A DNA stretch of 64,000 bases, from assembly GCF_002220365.1 (NCBI RefSeq), contig NZ_MTHB01000290.1:1-64000 (forward strand), in the 5' to 3' direction. The DNA comes from Caballeronia sordidicola (GTDB taxonomy: Bacteria; Pseudomonadota; Gammaproteobacteria; Burkholderiales; Burkholderiaceae). Position 1 is the stretch's first letter. Each line of letters begins with the position of its first letter. The notes under the pieces were generated by a model, which had not been told where the DNA came from, made no database searches, and saw nothing but the letters and a program-made list of their open reading frames with translations. This document shows positions 1 through 10,654 of this stretch, piece by piece. The position numbers were made by a program, and so were the translations under genes.

Positions 1-2
1 TC

Positions 3-146
3 GTCGCCATGCTCGGCGGCTTCCTCGCGCGCAAAGGCGACGGCGAGCCTGGCGTCAAAACCATCTGGCAAGGCATGCAGCGAGTGGTGGACTTCGCTGC
101 TGGCATCAGATACGTACGCGAGCTTGAGCATCAGACTTGTGTGTAA
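3..146 (+). mobile_element. C-terminal end of an IS4-family (Tn5/IS50-type) transposase
   Basis: The first 47 codons read as the carboxy-terminal tail of a Tn5-like transposase, with the typical run GGFLARKGDGEPGVKT followed by a hydrophobic helix and a stop at 144-146. The 5' part lies outside the window. ACTTGTGTGTAA at 135-146 resembles the outer terminal repeat of Tn5/IS50-type elements (ACTTGTGTATAA), so the element end probably falls within a few bases of the stop. The reading frame of the next gene resumes mid-repeat right after it, which suggests the element inserted into that gene. Intactness of the element cannot be judged from here. Confidence 0.85.
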
Positions 147-155
147 TGGAATGCA

Positions 156-989
156 TTGTACGGGGTCAACGGTCAGATGACGGAATACGCGACATTTAAC
201 GCCAGCGGTTACAAGACCCAGGACATCTTCTATACAAACGGCAAGGCGACGCAGCAATACAACTTTAATCTCGACAAGAGCTATACCAAGTACGACTTCA
301 GTGTGGATGGCACGCAGACGGCAACATTGGTTGGTGTCAATGGGCAAGTGACGGAATATGCGAAGTTCAACGCCAGCGGTTTTATGACGCAAGACATATT
401 TTTCGGCGCGGACCAAAAAACTACGAAACAGTTGGACTTCAACTTGGACGGCAGCTACGCCTCTCACGCGTTCAACAGCGACGGCAGTCAGTTCGCAGCA
501 CTCTTCGGCACTAACGGCCTGATAACCGAATATGCGACCTTCAGTGCCAGCGGTTTCAAGACACAGGATATCTTGTACACGAATGGCAAGGCGACGAAAC
601 AGTACGATTTTTCAGTCGATAACAGCTACATTTCGCACAGTTTTGACGGAGCGAAGGAATATATCGCTCTTTTTGGTTCTAACCACATTATTTACGACTA
701 CTATCAGTACTCACAAAACTGGCTCTTTGAGCGCGACTTGTTTGATGGAATCGGTCGGCAAATCGAGGCAGACCGATTCAATACTTCTGGCCAACTGAGC
801 GGTTTCACGAAGTATACGTATAACAATGATGGTTCGTATTGGTCGAACAATTACAGTACAACCGGTCAAATGACGGCGCAGACGAAATTTACAGGTGACG
901 GAGCTGTGATCCAGAACAACAGTATCTATATCCCCGGCAACGGCTATGGCTTCCCTATCGCCAATGCCGGCTGGAGTTTCCAGATTTGA
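156..989 (+). CDS. Tandem-repeat protein fragment, 5' end lost to the adjacent IS
   Basis: I do not recognise a named family. The 277 residues contain three repeats of 56-58 residues (positions 3-173) built around 'GxNGxxTEYAxF', 'ASGxxTQDI' and 'KQxxF(N/S)xDxSY', then a diverged fourth unit and a tail ending AGWSFQI. The protein is rich in Asn, Thr, Tyr and Phe and lacks a signal peptide in this fragment, as expected of the C-terminal part of a large beta-rich exported or surface protein. The TTG at 156 is only the first codon able to act as a start: the repeat register already begins at about 153 (Ala-Leu-Tyr-Gly), directly after the transposase stop. The gene is therefore probably the 3' remainder of a longer one and may not be expressed. 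Confidence 0.6.
162..674 (+). repeat. Three in-frame ~170-bp repeat units inside the repeat protein
   Basis: Units run about 162-332, 333-506 and 507-674 (57, 58 and 56 codons). Each starts at a Gly-x-Asn-Gly and contains Thr-Glu-Tyr-Ala, then Ala-Ser-Gly, then Thr-Gln-Asp-Ile. They are conserved in protein more than in DNA, indicating old duplication under selection. Confidence 0.8.
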
Positions 990-1119
990 ACTGAAGCAAC
1001 GCCGACAAACTGACTGTCCTTTCTGCGAGAAGTCAGTTGTCCTGCGAATATCGCGACGGTGCCGGTTGGACTGTCGAACTGGTTCTTCGATGTCGTGAAG
1101 CCGGCACCATACCCATTAA

Positions 1120-4100
1120 TCACCCCGTATTGCGCAACCCCGCTGCAATCCCGTTGATCGTCAAATGAATCCCCCGCCCGAGCCGCACGTTGTCATCCCC
1201 CGCTCGATGGCGTTTCAGCAACTCCACCTGCAAGTGATTCAGCGGATCGAGATACGGGAAGCGGTTTTTAATCGACCGGGCCAGCAGCGGATTATTCGCC
1301 AGCCGCTCAGTATTCCCTGTGATCTCCGACAACACGTTCGACGTCCGCTCCCATTCCGCCACGATCCGGCCGAACACGTGCTTGCGAAGTTTTTTATCGG
1401 TGACGAGTTGCGCATAACGCGATGCCACTGCGATATCCGTCTTCGCCAGCACCATGTCCATGTTCGACAGCAAATTCGCGAAGAACGGCCAGGTCTTGTG
1501 CATTTTCTTGAGCGTGCCGAGACGGCGCGCGCGCTCGGCGGCATCGGTCGACGCATCCAGGAACTCGGTCACCGCGCTGCCGAAGCCATACCAGCCCGTG
1601 AGAAGCAGGCGGCACTGGCCCCACGAGAAGCCCCACGGAATCGCCCGCAGGTCTTCGATCTTGCGCTGCTTCGGATCCTGCAGTTTTCGCGATGCGGGCC
1701 GGCTGCCGATGTTCAATTCTGCAATCTCCGAGATCGGCGTCGATTCGAAGAAATACTCCTTGAAGCCGGGTGTTTCATAAACCAGCGCGCGATACGCAGC
1801 CATGGCCGAATCCGACAAGGTCTGCATGGTGGCTTCGAACAGCGGCAATTGCGCCGGCGTGTTTTCGTGCGGCAGAAGCGACGCTTCGAGCGTCGCGGCA
1901 ACCACGAGTTCGAGATTGCGGCGCCCGATCTCCGCGTTACCGAACTTGCTCGCGATCACTTCGCCTTGCTCGGTCGTACGAATCTGGCCGTCGACGGTAC
2001 CCGGCGGCTGCGACAAGATTGCCTGGTAGGTCGGGCCACCTCCGCGTCCGACCGTACCCCCGCGACCGTGAAAGAGCCGCAGCGTGGTCCTGTGCTGCTT
2101 GAACAACGCCACCAGCGCCAGTTCCGCCCTGTACAGTTCCCAGTTCGACGTGAGAAAGCCGCCGTCCTTGTTGCTGTCGGAGTAGCCGAGCATCACTTCC
2201 TGCTCGCCGCCTTGCAGTTCGACAAGCTTGTCCACACCCGGCAGCGCGAAAAAATCGCCCATGATGTGCGGCGCATTGCGCAAGTCGGCGATGGTTTCGA
2301 ACAGGGGAATCACCATCAGGCCATCGTGCGCGGGGTCTTTGGCATGTCCGAGCCGTCCCTGCAGCAAGCCCGTTTCCTTCTGCAACAGCATCACTTCCAG
2401 CAAATCGCTCACTGTTTCCGTGTGCGAAATGATGTAGTTGCGCACCGCGCGCGTACCAAATTTCTCACGCGTCACGCGTGCCGTTTCCAGCACGCCGAGT
2501 TCGCTCTTGGCCAGATCGGAATAGTCGAAATAGGGCAGGCGCAGCGGCCGCGGTTGTGCGAGCTCGCTCAGCAGCAACGCGATCTTGTCGGCTTCCGGCA
2601 GCGCTGCGTAATCGTCCTGGACGCCCGCTCGCGCGAGCAGTTCCGCGATCACCGCTTCGTGGATATCCGAGCTTTGACGCAAGTCGATGCTCGCCAGATG
2701 GAAGCCGAACACTTCTGCGGCACGCGCCAATGGCGACAGCCGCGGCGCCGACAAATACTCACCATGATGCGAGGCCAGCGATTCGATCAGCACATTCAGG
2801 TCGGCGCCGAATTCTGCCGCCGATGAATACGGTTTCGCTGGATGGCGGCTACGCGCCGCGACCAAGCCGCGCCCGAGCCGCTCGTCGGCGCTCGCCACCA
2901 GCCGTGCATACACGCCGATCAACGCGCGCCGGTAAGGTTCATCGATACGATGCGGCGACGAATCCGGCGAAGCATCGGCGAGTGTCTTCAGCGCGTCGCT
3001 TGCGCCGGCCAGCAAATGCGACACCGACAACTCCGCGCCCAGCTTGTGAACCTGCTCGAGATAATGTTCGAAGATCACCGTGGCTTGCCGCGTGATGGCG
3101 TGCACGAGCGTGGGCGCGGTGACGTTGGGGTTCCCGTCGCGATCCCCGCCAATCCAGCTACCCATTTGCAGGAACGGCGGCAGGCGAGCGGGTAGGCCAT
3201 GCTCGGCCAGCGCAGCTTCAATGTCGGCGTAAAGCGCGGGGATTTCTTCGAGAAACGTCGCGTGGTAGTACGAGAGCGCGTTTTCGATTTCATCGGCGAC
3301 AGTCAGGCGGGCGTCGCGCAACATCCGCGTTTGCCAGAGCGACGTCACGCGCGAGCGCAGCATGGCCTCGTTGTGCGCCCGTTCGCGCGCGGTCAGCTCC
3401 TGATCGCGCTCGGCCAAGAGCCGTGCGACCTGGTGCTGCGCATCCAGAATGCTCTTGCGCGAGACTTCAGTCGGGTGAGCGGTCAGCACGGGAACGATGA
3501 GCGCGTTATCGAAGAATTTCTGCAACGTAGCCTTCGCCGATTTCGCATTCTTCGCATTCGGGCTCGCCTTCAGGCGTTCGATGGCATAGGCCATCGTGCC
3601 TGGCTGCGGGGTGGAACCGGCGAGCGCATGTATCCGCCTGCGCCGGTTGTGATGCCGGTCTTCCGCGATGTTCGCGAGATGCGAGAAGTAGCTGAACGCG
3701 CGCACGACGCTTACCGTCTGCTCGGGCGATAGCGATTTCAAGCGCTTTTCAAGGGTCTGCGACGCCTCGTTGTCTTCTTCGCGACGAAATTTCACAGCCG
3801 TCTGGCGAATCGTTTCCACGACAGCGAACACCTCGTCGCCTTCCTGCTCGCGCACCACGTCGCCGAGCAGGCGGCCGAGATAGCGGATGTCTTCGAAGAG
3901 CGGATGGTCCTTGTTGTCGCGCGCGCGCGAGGGGGCTTTGGGGGCTTTGCCGTTCTTCACGATTTCCGCGGGCGCGGGGGACACGGAAGCGGCAGCGGCA
4001 GCGCGGCCGTTCGCCACACGTTTGGTTGTCCCGGCCGTAGCCGTTTTCACGGAGACGGCGGTTTTGGACGCCTTGGCGACCGTGGCCGCGCGGCTACGCA

Positions 4101-4194
4101 CGGCGGGCGCCGTGGCGGGCACGGCGGAAGAAGCATCCTTCGATACAGCGTTGCGGCGGGGGCGGGCGTTGCGCGCCGATCCGGGAGACGTCAC
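1120..4194 (-). CDS. ppc: Phosphoenolpyruvate carboxylase
   Basis: Cytosolic anaplerotic enzyme that carboxylates PEP to oxaloacetate. I chose the GTG at 4194 (1024 residues), which has AAGAGGAATT just upstream; the longer open frame up to 4404 adds 70 unlikely residues. The catalytic-His motif VLTAHPTE puts His at about residue 240. [38 protein letters not shown] and the invariant C-terminal NTG are all present. The first ~90 residues are an Ala/Lys/Arg-rich low-complexity extension before the family core begins at about [12 protein letters not shown]; such an extension makes it longer than the E. coli enzyme (about 880). It is divergent from hemC. Confidence 0.97.
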   Translation of the reverse strand: MTSPGSARNARPRRNAVSKDASSAVPATAPAVRSRAATVAKASKTAVSVKTATAGTTKRVANGRAAAAASVSPAPAEIVKNGKAPKAPSRARDNKDHPLFEDIRYLGRLLGDVVREQEGDEVFAVVETIRQTAVKFRREEDNEASQTLEKRLKSLSPEQTVSVVRAFSYFSHLANIAEDRHHNRRRRIHALAGSTPQPGTMAYAIERLKASPNAKNAKSAKATLQKFFDNALIVPVLTAHPTEVSRKSILDAQHQVARLLAERDQELTARERAHNEAMLRSRVTSLWQTRMLRDARLTVADEIENALSYYHATFLEEIPALYADIEAALAEHGLPARLPPFLQMGSWIGGDRDGNPNVTAPTLVHAITRQATVIFEHYLEQVHKLGAELSVSHLLAGASDALKTLADASPDSSPHRIDEPYRRALIGVYARLVASADERLGRGLVAARSRHPAKPYSSAAEFGADLNVLIESLASHHGEYLSAPRLSPLARAAEVFGFHLASIDLRQSSDIHEAVIAELLARAGVQDDYAALPEADKIALLLSELAQPRPLRLPYFDYSDLAKSELGVLETARVTREKFGTRAVRNYIISHTETVSDLLEVMLLQKETGLLQGRLGHAKDPAHDGLMVIPLFETIADLRNAPHIMGDFFALPGVDKLVELQGGEQEVMLGYSDSNKDGGFLTSNWELYRAELALVALFKQHRTTLRLFHGRGGTVGRGGGPTYQAILSQPPGTVDGQIRTTEQGEVIASKFGNAEIGRRNLELVVAATLEASLLPHENTPAQLPLFEATMQTLSDSAMAAYRALVYETPGFKEYFFESTPISEIAELNIGSRPASRKLQDPKQRKIEDLRAIPWGFSWGQCRLLLTGWYGFGSAVTEFLDASTDAAERARRLGTLKKMHKTWPFFANLLSNMDMVLAKTDIAVASRYAQLVTDKKLRKHVFGRIVAEWERTSNVLSEITGNTERLANNPLLARSIKNRFPYLDPLNHLQVELLKRHRAGDDNVRLGRGIHLTINGIAAGLRNTG

Positions 4195-4540
4195 GTTGAA
4201 TTCCTCTTGAAAGCCAGAGACAGGATACCGAGGCCGCCGGGCGCCAGAAAAGATGAAAGGGCGCGAGTCCGCCGGCCGGTGCGACGTTCTACTGCTTTGC
4301 CATGCATCATTACACCGTGGCGGATGGAACCTTGGATTGCGAAGGTGCCCTGCCGCAGCCACACGATAAAATGCGGGCCCCGGCGATGCCGCATGATGCG
4401 GCACACCTTTGCTGTCTTCGTCCTTCCGCCTCGTCCGAAGCCCGCGCCGTGGCGTTCGGGCACGGGGTCCGACTGTAATTGGGCAATGGCGTGCGTGCTA
4501 CCATTGTTTGTTATCCATCCCGTCATCCGATTGACTTGCA
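4195..4540. other. Divergent ppc/hemC intergenic region
   Basis: These 346 bases must hold the promoters of ppc (minus) and hemC (plus). I see no gene, repeat or convincing operator; plus-strand open frames here are extensions of shadows. Confidence 0.5.
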
Positions 4541-5551
4541 ATGAACTCCGAGACGCCTCCCACGCCACCGCCCGACACTCTGGTCATTGCCTCGCGGGAA
4601 AGCCGTCTAGCCATGTGGCAGGCTGAGCACGTGCGGTTTGCGCTGCACAAATTATATCCATCTTGCGACGTCAGAATCCTCGGAATGACGACACGCGGTG
4701 ATCAGATTCTCGACCGGACCTTGTCGAAGGTCGGCGGCAAGGGCCTGTTCGTCAAGGAGCTGGAAGCTGCGCTGGCCGACGGCCGCGCAGACCTGGCCGT
4801 GCATTCGCTGAAAGACGTGCCCATGGAACTGCCTGACGGTTTCACGCTGAGCACGATTCTCGAGCGCGAAGATCCCCGCGATGCCTTCGTCTCGCCTCAC
4901 TATGCATCGCTCTCTGAACTGCCTGAAGGCAGCATCGTGGGGACGTCCAGCCTGCGCCGCGAAGCCATGTTGCGCATGCAGTTCCCTCATCTCGACGTCC
5001 GTCCGTTACGCGGCAACCTCGATACCCGTCTAGGCAAACTTGATCGCGGTGATTACGCGGCAATCATCCTTGCCGCCGCCGGGTTGAAACGCCTCGGCCT
5101 CGAGTCACGGATTCGTGCCAGTTTGCCGGTCGAAATCAGTCTGCCGGCGGCAGGGCAAGGCGCACTGGGTATCGAGATCCGCTCCGGCCGCGACGAACTC
5201 GCGGCGTGGCTCGCGCCTTTGCACCATGAGGCGACGGCCGCCGCCGTCGAAGCCGAACGAATGGTGTCGCGCTCGCTCGGCGGCAGTTGTGAAGTGCCGC
5301 TCGCGGCCTATGCCGACTGGCGCGACGGCGTGCTGCATCTGCGCGGTTGTGTATCGACTGTCGACGGCACGCGGGTCCTGCGCGCCGAAGGCTCGGCCAC
5401 GGCCGCCGACGGCGCCGACCTGCAGGCCGCGCTGGATCTCGGCAGCCGCGTCTCGGCCGAACTCGAAGCGCAGGGCGCAATGGACATCGTCCGGGAGTTG
5501 AGCACCGCGAGCGGCGTGCGTATTCCCCCCGCTGCGTCGCCTGCAGACTAA
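4541..5551 (+). CDS. hemC: Hydroxymethylbilane synthase (porphobilinogen deaminase)
   Basis: Condenses four porphobilinogens into hydroxymethylbilane in cytosolic haem synthesis. The 336-residue protein has the signature VHSLKDVP (about 87-94), the substrate-binding TSSLRR (about 135-140) and LGGSCEVP with Cys250, which anchors the dipyrromethane cofactor. The length is typical plus a short Pro-rich N-terminus. Its stop overlaps the next start by one base (TAATG at 5549-5553), so translation of hemD is probably coupled. It leads the hemC-hemDX-hemY operon. Confidence 0.97.
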   Translation: MNSETPPTPPPDTLVIASRESRLAMWQAEHVRFALHKLYPSCDVRILGMTTRGDQILDRTLSKVGGKGLFVKELEAALADGRADLAVHSLKDVPMELPDGFTLSTILEREDPRDAFVSPHYASLSELPEGSIVGTSSLRREAMLRMQFPHLDVRPLRGNLDTRLGKLDRGDYAAIILAAAGLKRLGLESRIRASLPVEISLPAAGQGALGIEIRSGRDELAAWLAPLHHEATAAAVEAERMVSRSLGGSCEVPLAAYADWRDGVLHLRGCVSTVDGTRVLRAEGSATAADGADLQAALDLGSRVSAELEAQGAMDIVRELSTASGVRIPPAASPAD

Positions 5552-7779
5552 TGGCGAGCGCTCAAGGATCTGCCCATTCGTCGGCGCAAGGGCCAACCCA
5601 ACCGCCAATGCAGCGCCCCGCTGTTGTCGTCACGCGCCCTTTGGGCCAGTCGGCCGCGTTGCTGGCGTTGCTTGCGCGCGCTGGTTTCGAGTCGATCGAG
5701 TTTCCGCTCATCGATATCGGCCCGGTGGCGGATGCAGCGCCGCTGCACGCCGCGTTCGGCGAACTGTATGCACCCGCTGAGCTTGGCTTTGCATTGGTGG
5801 TGTTCGTTTCGCCGAATGCTATCGATCACGCTTTTGCCGCGCTCAGTTCCGCATGGCCCTCGCACGTTGCGATTGGCGTGGTCGGTCCCGGCAGCGTGGC
5901 TGCGCTCGCGCGGCAAGGCGTGGCGCCCCCGGCCTATACGATCATCAGCCCGGCGGCTGGTGCAGCGGTGACCGAAACACCCACGGACCCCCGTTACGAT
6001 TCCGAGGCGTTGTATGCGGCTATCGAAGCGCATGTCGGCCCCGATGGTCTCAAGGACAAACGGGTACTGATCGTGCGCGGCGACGGTGGCCGCGAATGGC
6101 TGGCTGACGCGCTCAGCGCAGCGGGCGCGAAAGTGGAGAAGGTCGCGGCGTATCGGCGGATCGTGCCGGAGCCTTCCATGCTCGACTGGGAACGCATCCA
6201 TGCATTGCTTGCCGGCGAGCCGCACGCGTGGCTGCTCACGAGCTCGGAAGGCGTGCGCAATCTCGAGGAGCTCGCCCGCGAACATCTCACCGTCGATGAA
6301 ACCCTCACGCTCAAGCACGCGCCGCTCGTCACGCCGCATCCGCGTATTGCCGAAGCCGCGCGGCAAGCGGGTTTTGATAGGATTATGGTGTCCGGCGCCG
6401 GCGATGAGCGTATCGTGCAGGCGCTTGGCGGCATCTTCGCTGCGGCATCGGAACAGACCGCGAAACAACGAGAACCCGAACAAGAATTCGACGCGCAGGT
6501 TGCAAAAGCGCAGGAACATGGATACAAGGCCTCGACGGCAGCGCCGTTCGGTCAATCCAGTCAAACCAACCAGGAGCCCGCGCCGACGGATTCCAGGCCG
6601 GCTTCAACGCCGGCTCACCAACCGGCTCAATCACGCATGACTGATTCGATCGATTCAAGTAAAACCGCCTCGCAGTCCGCTACGTCGACTCCGTCCTCGT
6701 CCTCGTCGTCGAACCCGCCGAACACGCCGTTCACGCCCTACGAGTCTCAGCCAAAACAGCGTGGCGGTGGCTCGGGCACGGCGCTGCTGTGGCTGGTGCT
6801 GCTGATTGTCGTGGTGGTCGCGGGCGTGGGCGGTTTCATGCTCAACCGCAAGTTCGATCAGCGCGACGCGCAATTCGCGCAACGTCTGCAAGCGAGCGAC
6901 ACGCAGACGAACGCCTTGCGCGCACAGGCTGATCAGGCTGCCAGCTCCGTGTCCGCCATCAACACGCAGATCATCCAGTTCCAGGGCAAACTCACCGACG
7001 CGCAGGCGCAAAGCCAGGCGCTGCAACAGCAATACCAGGATCTGGCGAGTAATCGCGACGACTGGACGCTCGCCGAAGTCGAGCAGATCCTGTCGAGCGC
7101 GAGCCAGCAGTTGCAGCTCACCGGCAACGTCCAGCTCGCGCTGTTCGCGCTGCAAAGTGCGGACACGCGCCTGGCCGCCACCACGGGTCCGCAGATCGTG
7201 ACGATCCGCAAGGCCATCGCGCAGGACATGGACAAGCTGCACGCGACGCCGTCCACCGATCTCACCGGGCTCGCCATCAAGCTCGATACAGCAATCGATC
7301 AGATCGACTCCCTGCCGCTGGCGGGCGAAGCGCCGATCACGCCGGCCACCGCCCACGCCGATACCCCGCGCGATACTGCTTCCATCGCGGCCGCGACCGG
7401 CCAGCCGGTTTGGAGAGTGTGGTTGCAGCAGATTGCGAGCGGTATCGGGCAGCAGTTGTCGAGCCTGGTGACGGTGCGTCGTATCGATAACGCCGACGCC
7501 ATGCTCGCGTCGCCCGACCAAGGCTATTTCGTGCGCGAAAACGTGAAACTGCGGTTGTTGTCGGCGCGCTTGTCGCTGTTGTCACGCAGTGAACCTGCGC
7601 TCAAGTCGGATCTTCACGCGGCGGACACGGCGCTCGGCCGTTATTTCGATCAGTCGTCGGGCAAGGTCAAGGCGGTTCGTACGCTCTTGCAGCAAGTCGA
7701 TCAGGCGTCACTCGCGGTCACCGTGCCCGATCTGAACGCGAGTCTTGCGGCGGTCCACCAGTTCAAGCGAGGCGGATGA
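5551..7779 (+). CDS. hemDX: Uroporphyrinogen-III synthase fused to HemX membrane protein
   Basis: The fused protein has 742 residues from the ATG that overlaps the hemC stop. Residues ~28-285 are a HemD domain that cyclises hydroxymethylbilane to uroporphyrinogen III. A Gln/Pro/Ser-rich linker follows (~290-405). The HemX part starts at about residue 363 and has one transmembrane helix (~411-432) and a long coiled-coil-rich periplasmic region with many Gln/Ala residues. Such fusions are known in Burkholderia. HemX is often annotated as a methyltransferase, but I see no methyltransferase motif, so its role is best called membrane-scaffold-like. An internal ATG at 6637 could start HemX alone. 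Confidence 0.93.
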   Translation: MASAQGSAHSSAQGPTQPPMQRPAVVVTRPLGQSAALLALLARAGFESIEFPLIDIGPVADAAPLHAAFGELYAPAELGFALVVFVSPNAIDHAFAALSSAWPSHVAIGVVGPGSVAALARQGVAPPAYTIISPAAGAAVTETPTDPRYDSEALYAAIEAHVGPDGLKDKRVLIVRGDGGREWLADALSAAGAKVEKVAAYRRIVPEPSMLDWERIHALLAGEPHAWLLTSSEGVRNLEELAREHLTVDETLTLKHAPLVTPHPRIAEAARQAGFDRIMVSGAGDERIVQALGGIFAAASEQTAKQREPEQEFDAQVAKAQEHGYKASTAAPFGQSSQTNQEPAPTDSRPASTPAHQPAQSRMTDSIDSSKTASQSATSTPSSSSSSNPPNTPFTPYESQPKQRGGGSGTALLWLVLLIVVVVAGVGGFMLNRKFDQRDAQFAQRLQASDTQTNALRAQADQAASSVSAINTQIIQFQGKLTDAQAQSQALQQQYQDLASNRDDWTLAEVEQILSSASQQLQLTGNVQLALFALQSADTRLAATTGPQIVTIRKAIAQDMDKLHATPSTDLTGLAIKLDTAIDQIDSLPLAGEAPITPATAHADTPRDTASIAAATGQPVWRVWLQQIASGIGQQLSSLVTVRRIDNADAMLASPDQGYFVRENVKLRLLSARLSLLSRSEPALKSDLHAADTALGRYFDQSSGKVKAVRTLLQQVDQASLAVTVPDLNASLAAVHQFKRGG

Positions 7780-8972
7780 TGACGATGCGCGGACTCATCT
7801 GGTTTGTACTGCTGTTCGCAGCGGCTGCGGGCCTGGCGCTCGTTGGCGTCTTCGACGGCGGGCAAGTGCTGCTGGTCATGCCGCCGTATCGGGTGGATAT
7901 ATCGCTGAATCTGTTCGTGGTGGCGCTGGTCGTGTCGTTCATCGTGATCTACACCGTGCTTCGCGCCGTTCGCAGCGTGCTGAAAATGCCGCAGCGGGTG
8001 TCGGCGTACCGGACCCGCTCGCGGCTCGCGAAGGCCAACGCCGCGTTGCGCGATGCCATCGGCCATTTGTATGCGGGGCGTTTTTCCAAGGCGGAGAAGT
8101 CGGCACGCGATTCCCTGATCGCCGATGAAAACGCGGGTGCCGCTGGGTTGATCGGCGCGAAGGCGGCGCATGAGATGAACGAGTACGCGCGTCGCGACGA
8201 ATGGCTCGCCAAGGTGCAGGAGAGCGACTGGCAAGACGCCCGTCTGATGGCCACGGCCGACATGCGCGCCGATGGCCGCGATGCGGACGGCGCGCTGGTA
8301 GCGCTGACCGAGATGCAGGCGCAGGGCGGCCGGCGGCTGCATGCGCAGCAGATTGCGTTGCGCGCGCAGCAGCAGTTGAAGAACTGGGGCGAAGTGCTGA
8401 AGCTGGTCAAGACACTGGAGAAACGCGAGGCGCTGCATCCGGCGGTCGCGGTGCGCTTGCGTCAGGTTGCATCGGAGAATTTGCTGCGCGACCGGCGACA
8501 TAACCCGGACGCGTTGCTGGAGTTCTGGCAGTCGTTGTCGGCAACCGAGCGGCAATCGCCTCGGCTGGCCGATCTTGCCGCCGAATTGCTGATCGCGCTG
8601 GATAGAAGGAACGACGCGCGCAAGATTGTTGAAGAAGCGTTGAATCACAACTGGGACGCGCGACTGTTGCGGCGGTATCCGGATTGCGCGTCACCGGGCG
8701 ATGCGTTGCCGTTGATTCAGCGCGCCGAAGCATGGCAGAAGGAGCGCACCGAAGACGCGGACCTGATGTTCACGCTTGGGCGGCTGTGCCTGCATCAGCA
8801 GTTGTGGGGCAAGGCGCAAGCGTTCCTGGAATCGGCATTGAAGCTCGCCGATAACGAACCGCTAAAGATTCGCACGCATCGGGCGTTGGCCCGTTTGCAC
8901 GAACAACTCGGCGATAGCGAAAAGGCGAGCCTGCATTATCGCGAGAGCGCGCTGGCAATGAACGTGGTTTGA
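7776..8972 (+). CDS. hemY: HemY-family membrane TPR protein
   Basis: Inner-membrane protein of the haem operon. The 398 residues begin with two transmembrane helices (about 5-27 and 43-66, the second after a short periplasmic loop). They continue as alpha-helical tetratricopeptide-type repeats rich in Ala, Leu and Arg. This is the proteobacterial HemY of unknown exact role, not the protoporphyrinogen oxidase of the same name. The start ATGATG overlaps the hemDX stop by four bases, showing tight coupling. A strong hairpin follows 16 bases after the stop. Confidence 0.93.
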   Translation: MMTMRGLIWFVLLFAAAAGLALVGVFDGGQVLLVMPPYRVDISLNLFVVALVVSFIVIYTVLRAVRSVLKMPQRVSAYRTRSRLAKANAALRDAIGHLYAGRFSKAEKSARDSLIADENAGAAGLIGAKAAHEMNEYARRDEWLAKVQESDWQDARLMATADMRADGRDADGALVALTEMQAQGGRRLHAQQIALRAQQQLKNWGEVLKLVKTLEKREALHPAVAVRLRQVASENLLRDRRHNPDALLEFWQSLSATERQSPRLADLAAELLIALDRRNDARKIVEEALNHNWDARLLRRYPDCASPGDALPLIQRAEAWQKERTEDADLMFTLGRLCLHQQLWGKAQAFLESALKLADNEPLKIRTHRALARLHEQLGDSEKASLHYRESALAMNVV

Positions 8973-8988
8973 TTTTTACGGGCTCTGC

Positions 8989-9038
8989 AAAACCGCGGGC
9001 TTCTTCCGTATTCGTACTCGAAAGAAGCCCGCGGTTTT
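8989..9038. terminator. Bidirectional terminator between hemY and the tolC-like pseudogene
   Basis: A 17-bp perfect stem (8989-9005 with 9022-9038) includes the core ACCGCGGGCTTCTT, with A/T tracts on both sides. The TAA of the minus-strand gene lies directly against it at 9039-9041, so it serves both converging genes. Confidence 0.9.
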
Positions 9039-10586
9039 TTATTGCGGCATCGGGCGGCGGCCGACCGCGTTAGTTTTACCTGCCGCTGCGCCCGGATGCG
9101 GCACGCTTGGCGCTACCGGCAACGTAGTCAGTGCCGTGTCGGCGGTGGGGGAGAGCAGTGTGTTCAGCGAGAGCACGTCGCTATCGGTCAGGCTGGCCGC
9201 GGATGCCTTTAGTTTCAGCGAGTTGATCAGCGTGTCGTAACGCGCTTTCGCGAGATCACGTCGTGCCGAAAAGAGCTGGTCCTGTGCGTTGAGCACATCG
9301 ATGTTGATCCGCACGCCCACCTGATACCCGAGCAGATTCGATTCAAGCGACGTCCGCGCGGATCGTTCAGCGGTTTCGAGCGCGCGGACCTGTGCAAGTC
9401 CACTCGATACCCCCAGAAATGCCTGCCGCGCCGATAACGCCGCCGAACGCCGCGCCGCATCCAGATCCGCTGCGGCCTTGTCTTCCAGCGCCAGTGTCTG
9501 GCGCACGCGGCTCTGCGTGGCGCCGCCTTCGTACAGCGGAATAGTGAGCTGTACGCCCACGGTCGCGTTCGTGTAATACGCGCCTTAGTTGCCCAGTTCT
9601 GCTGCGGCCGCGGGTACATGCGGCGAGATCGTATTCGCGCCGCTGCCGAAACCGCCGCCGAAATTCCCGGCGAAATTCCCGCCGAAATTCCCGCCGAAAT
9701 TCCCGCCGAAATTCCCGGCGCCTGCGGCGCCCAGACTGTTTTTTCCGTAGCTCGCGACCAGATCGAGTGTCGGATAATGACTGGCCTGCGCCTTCAATAT
9801 CTCCCGCTGCGAGTTCGCCACGGCCAGTCGCTTGAGCACGACCTGATAGTTCGCGTCGCGTGCCATGTCGACCCATTGCTGCATGTCGGCGGGAATGGGC
9901 GGCGGCAGCGTCACGCCGTGTGCCAGACCATCCACCCGCGTTACCGGATGCCCGACGATCTGCTCCAGTGCAGCCAACTTCACCTCAAGGTCGTTCTGCG
10001 CCGCGATTTCCTGTGAAATCGCCTGATCGTATTTTGCCTGGGCTTCATTGGTATCGGTGATGGTCGACTGGCCCACATCGAATGAGCGTTTCGCTGATTC
10101 GAGCTGCTCGGCAATCGACGCCTTTTGCGAGCGCACGATTACTACGCTGTCCTGCGCGGAAAGGGCGTCGAAGTACGCCTGGCCGAGCCGCACGATCAGG
10201 TCTTGCCGGGCGGCTTCGAACTGCGCCTGCGCGGATGTCTGGGAGATCTGGCCTTGCTGATAACCTTGCCAGCTAGCGACGTTGATGAGCGTTTGCGTCA
10301 GCGAAACGACTTAACCGTTGCTGTTTCCCGTCGACGCTGGGAACCCGCCGCCGAGCTCCGTGCGCTGCTCGCTGGCGGTCACTGATGCCGAGAGTTGCGG
10401 CAACAACTTCGCGCGGGCTTGGGGCAATTGCTCGCTGTCGGCAGTGAGGCTGGCACGCGCGCTCTGGAGCTGCGCGTCGGTTTCAAGCGCTTCGTCGTAG
10501 AGCTGATTGAGACTTACGGCCGAGGCCGGCGAGCATGCAAACCCGGCGCCAATACTGCATGGCGCGAGTTCGAACATCGGGCGCAT
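9039..10586 (-). pseudogene. TolC-family outer-membrane efflux protein, broken by two in-frame TAA codons
   Basis: Read through, this is a TolC-like outer-membrane channel: N-terminal VSLNQLYDEALETDAQL, the first repeat around LTQTLINVASWQG, then RLGQAYFDALSAQDSV, the second half beginning at VGVQLTIPLYEGG, and the usual helix with LNAQDQLFSARRDLA. Two TAA codons interrupt one and the same frame, at 10311-10313 (between NSNG and VVSLTQ) and 9585-9587 (between ELGN and GAYYTNA). The signal peptide is also poor in this frame; another frame starting at 10560 reads MQYWRRVCMLAGL, which looks like one, implying a frameshift near 10530. An insertion of NFGG repeats sits in the outer half. The neighbours rhodanese and pcm are intact. 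Sequencing error at both stops is possible but less likely than decay. Confidence 0.85.
9658..9720 (-). repeat. 12-bp minisatellite encoding Asn-Phe-Gly-Gly repeats
   Basis: About five copies of CCGAAATTCCCG (plus strand), each coding NFGG or NFAG on the minus strand, followed by a diverged copy. The period is a multiple of three, so copy-number changes would not shift the frame. Confidence 0.9.
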
Positions 10587-10654
10587 GGGATTCGTCCGGG
10601 ACCCGTAAGCGGAAAGGGTAGAACGACTAAACCGACGGCGCGAAAGCGGACGGA

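Noticed and set aside
1165-2826. 553-codon plus-strand frame opposite ppc
   Set aside because: It lies wholly antisense to ppc, is rich in Arg, Gln and His as GC-rich shadows are, and shows no family motif.
9658-9720. Short regular repeats considered as a CRISPR array
   Set aside because: Twelve-base units with no spacers, inside a coding frame; no cas genes anywhere in the window.
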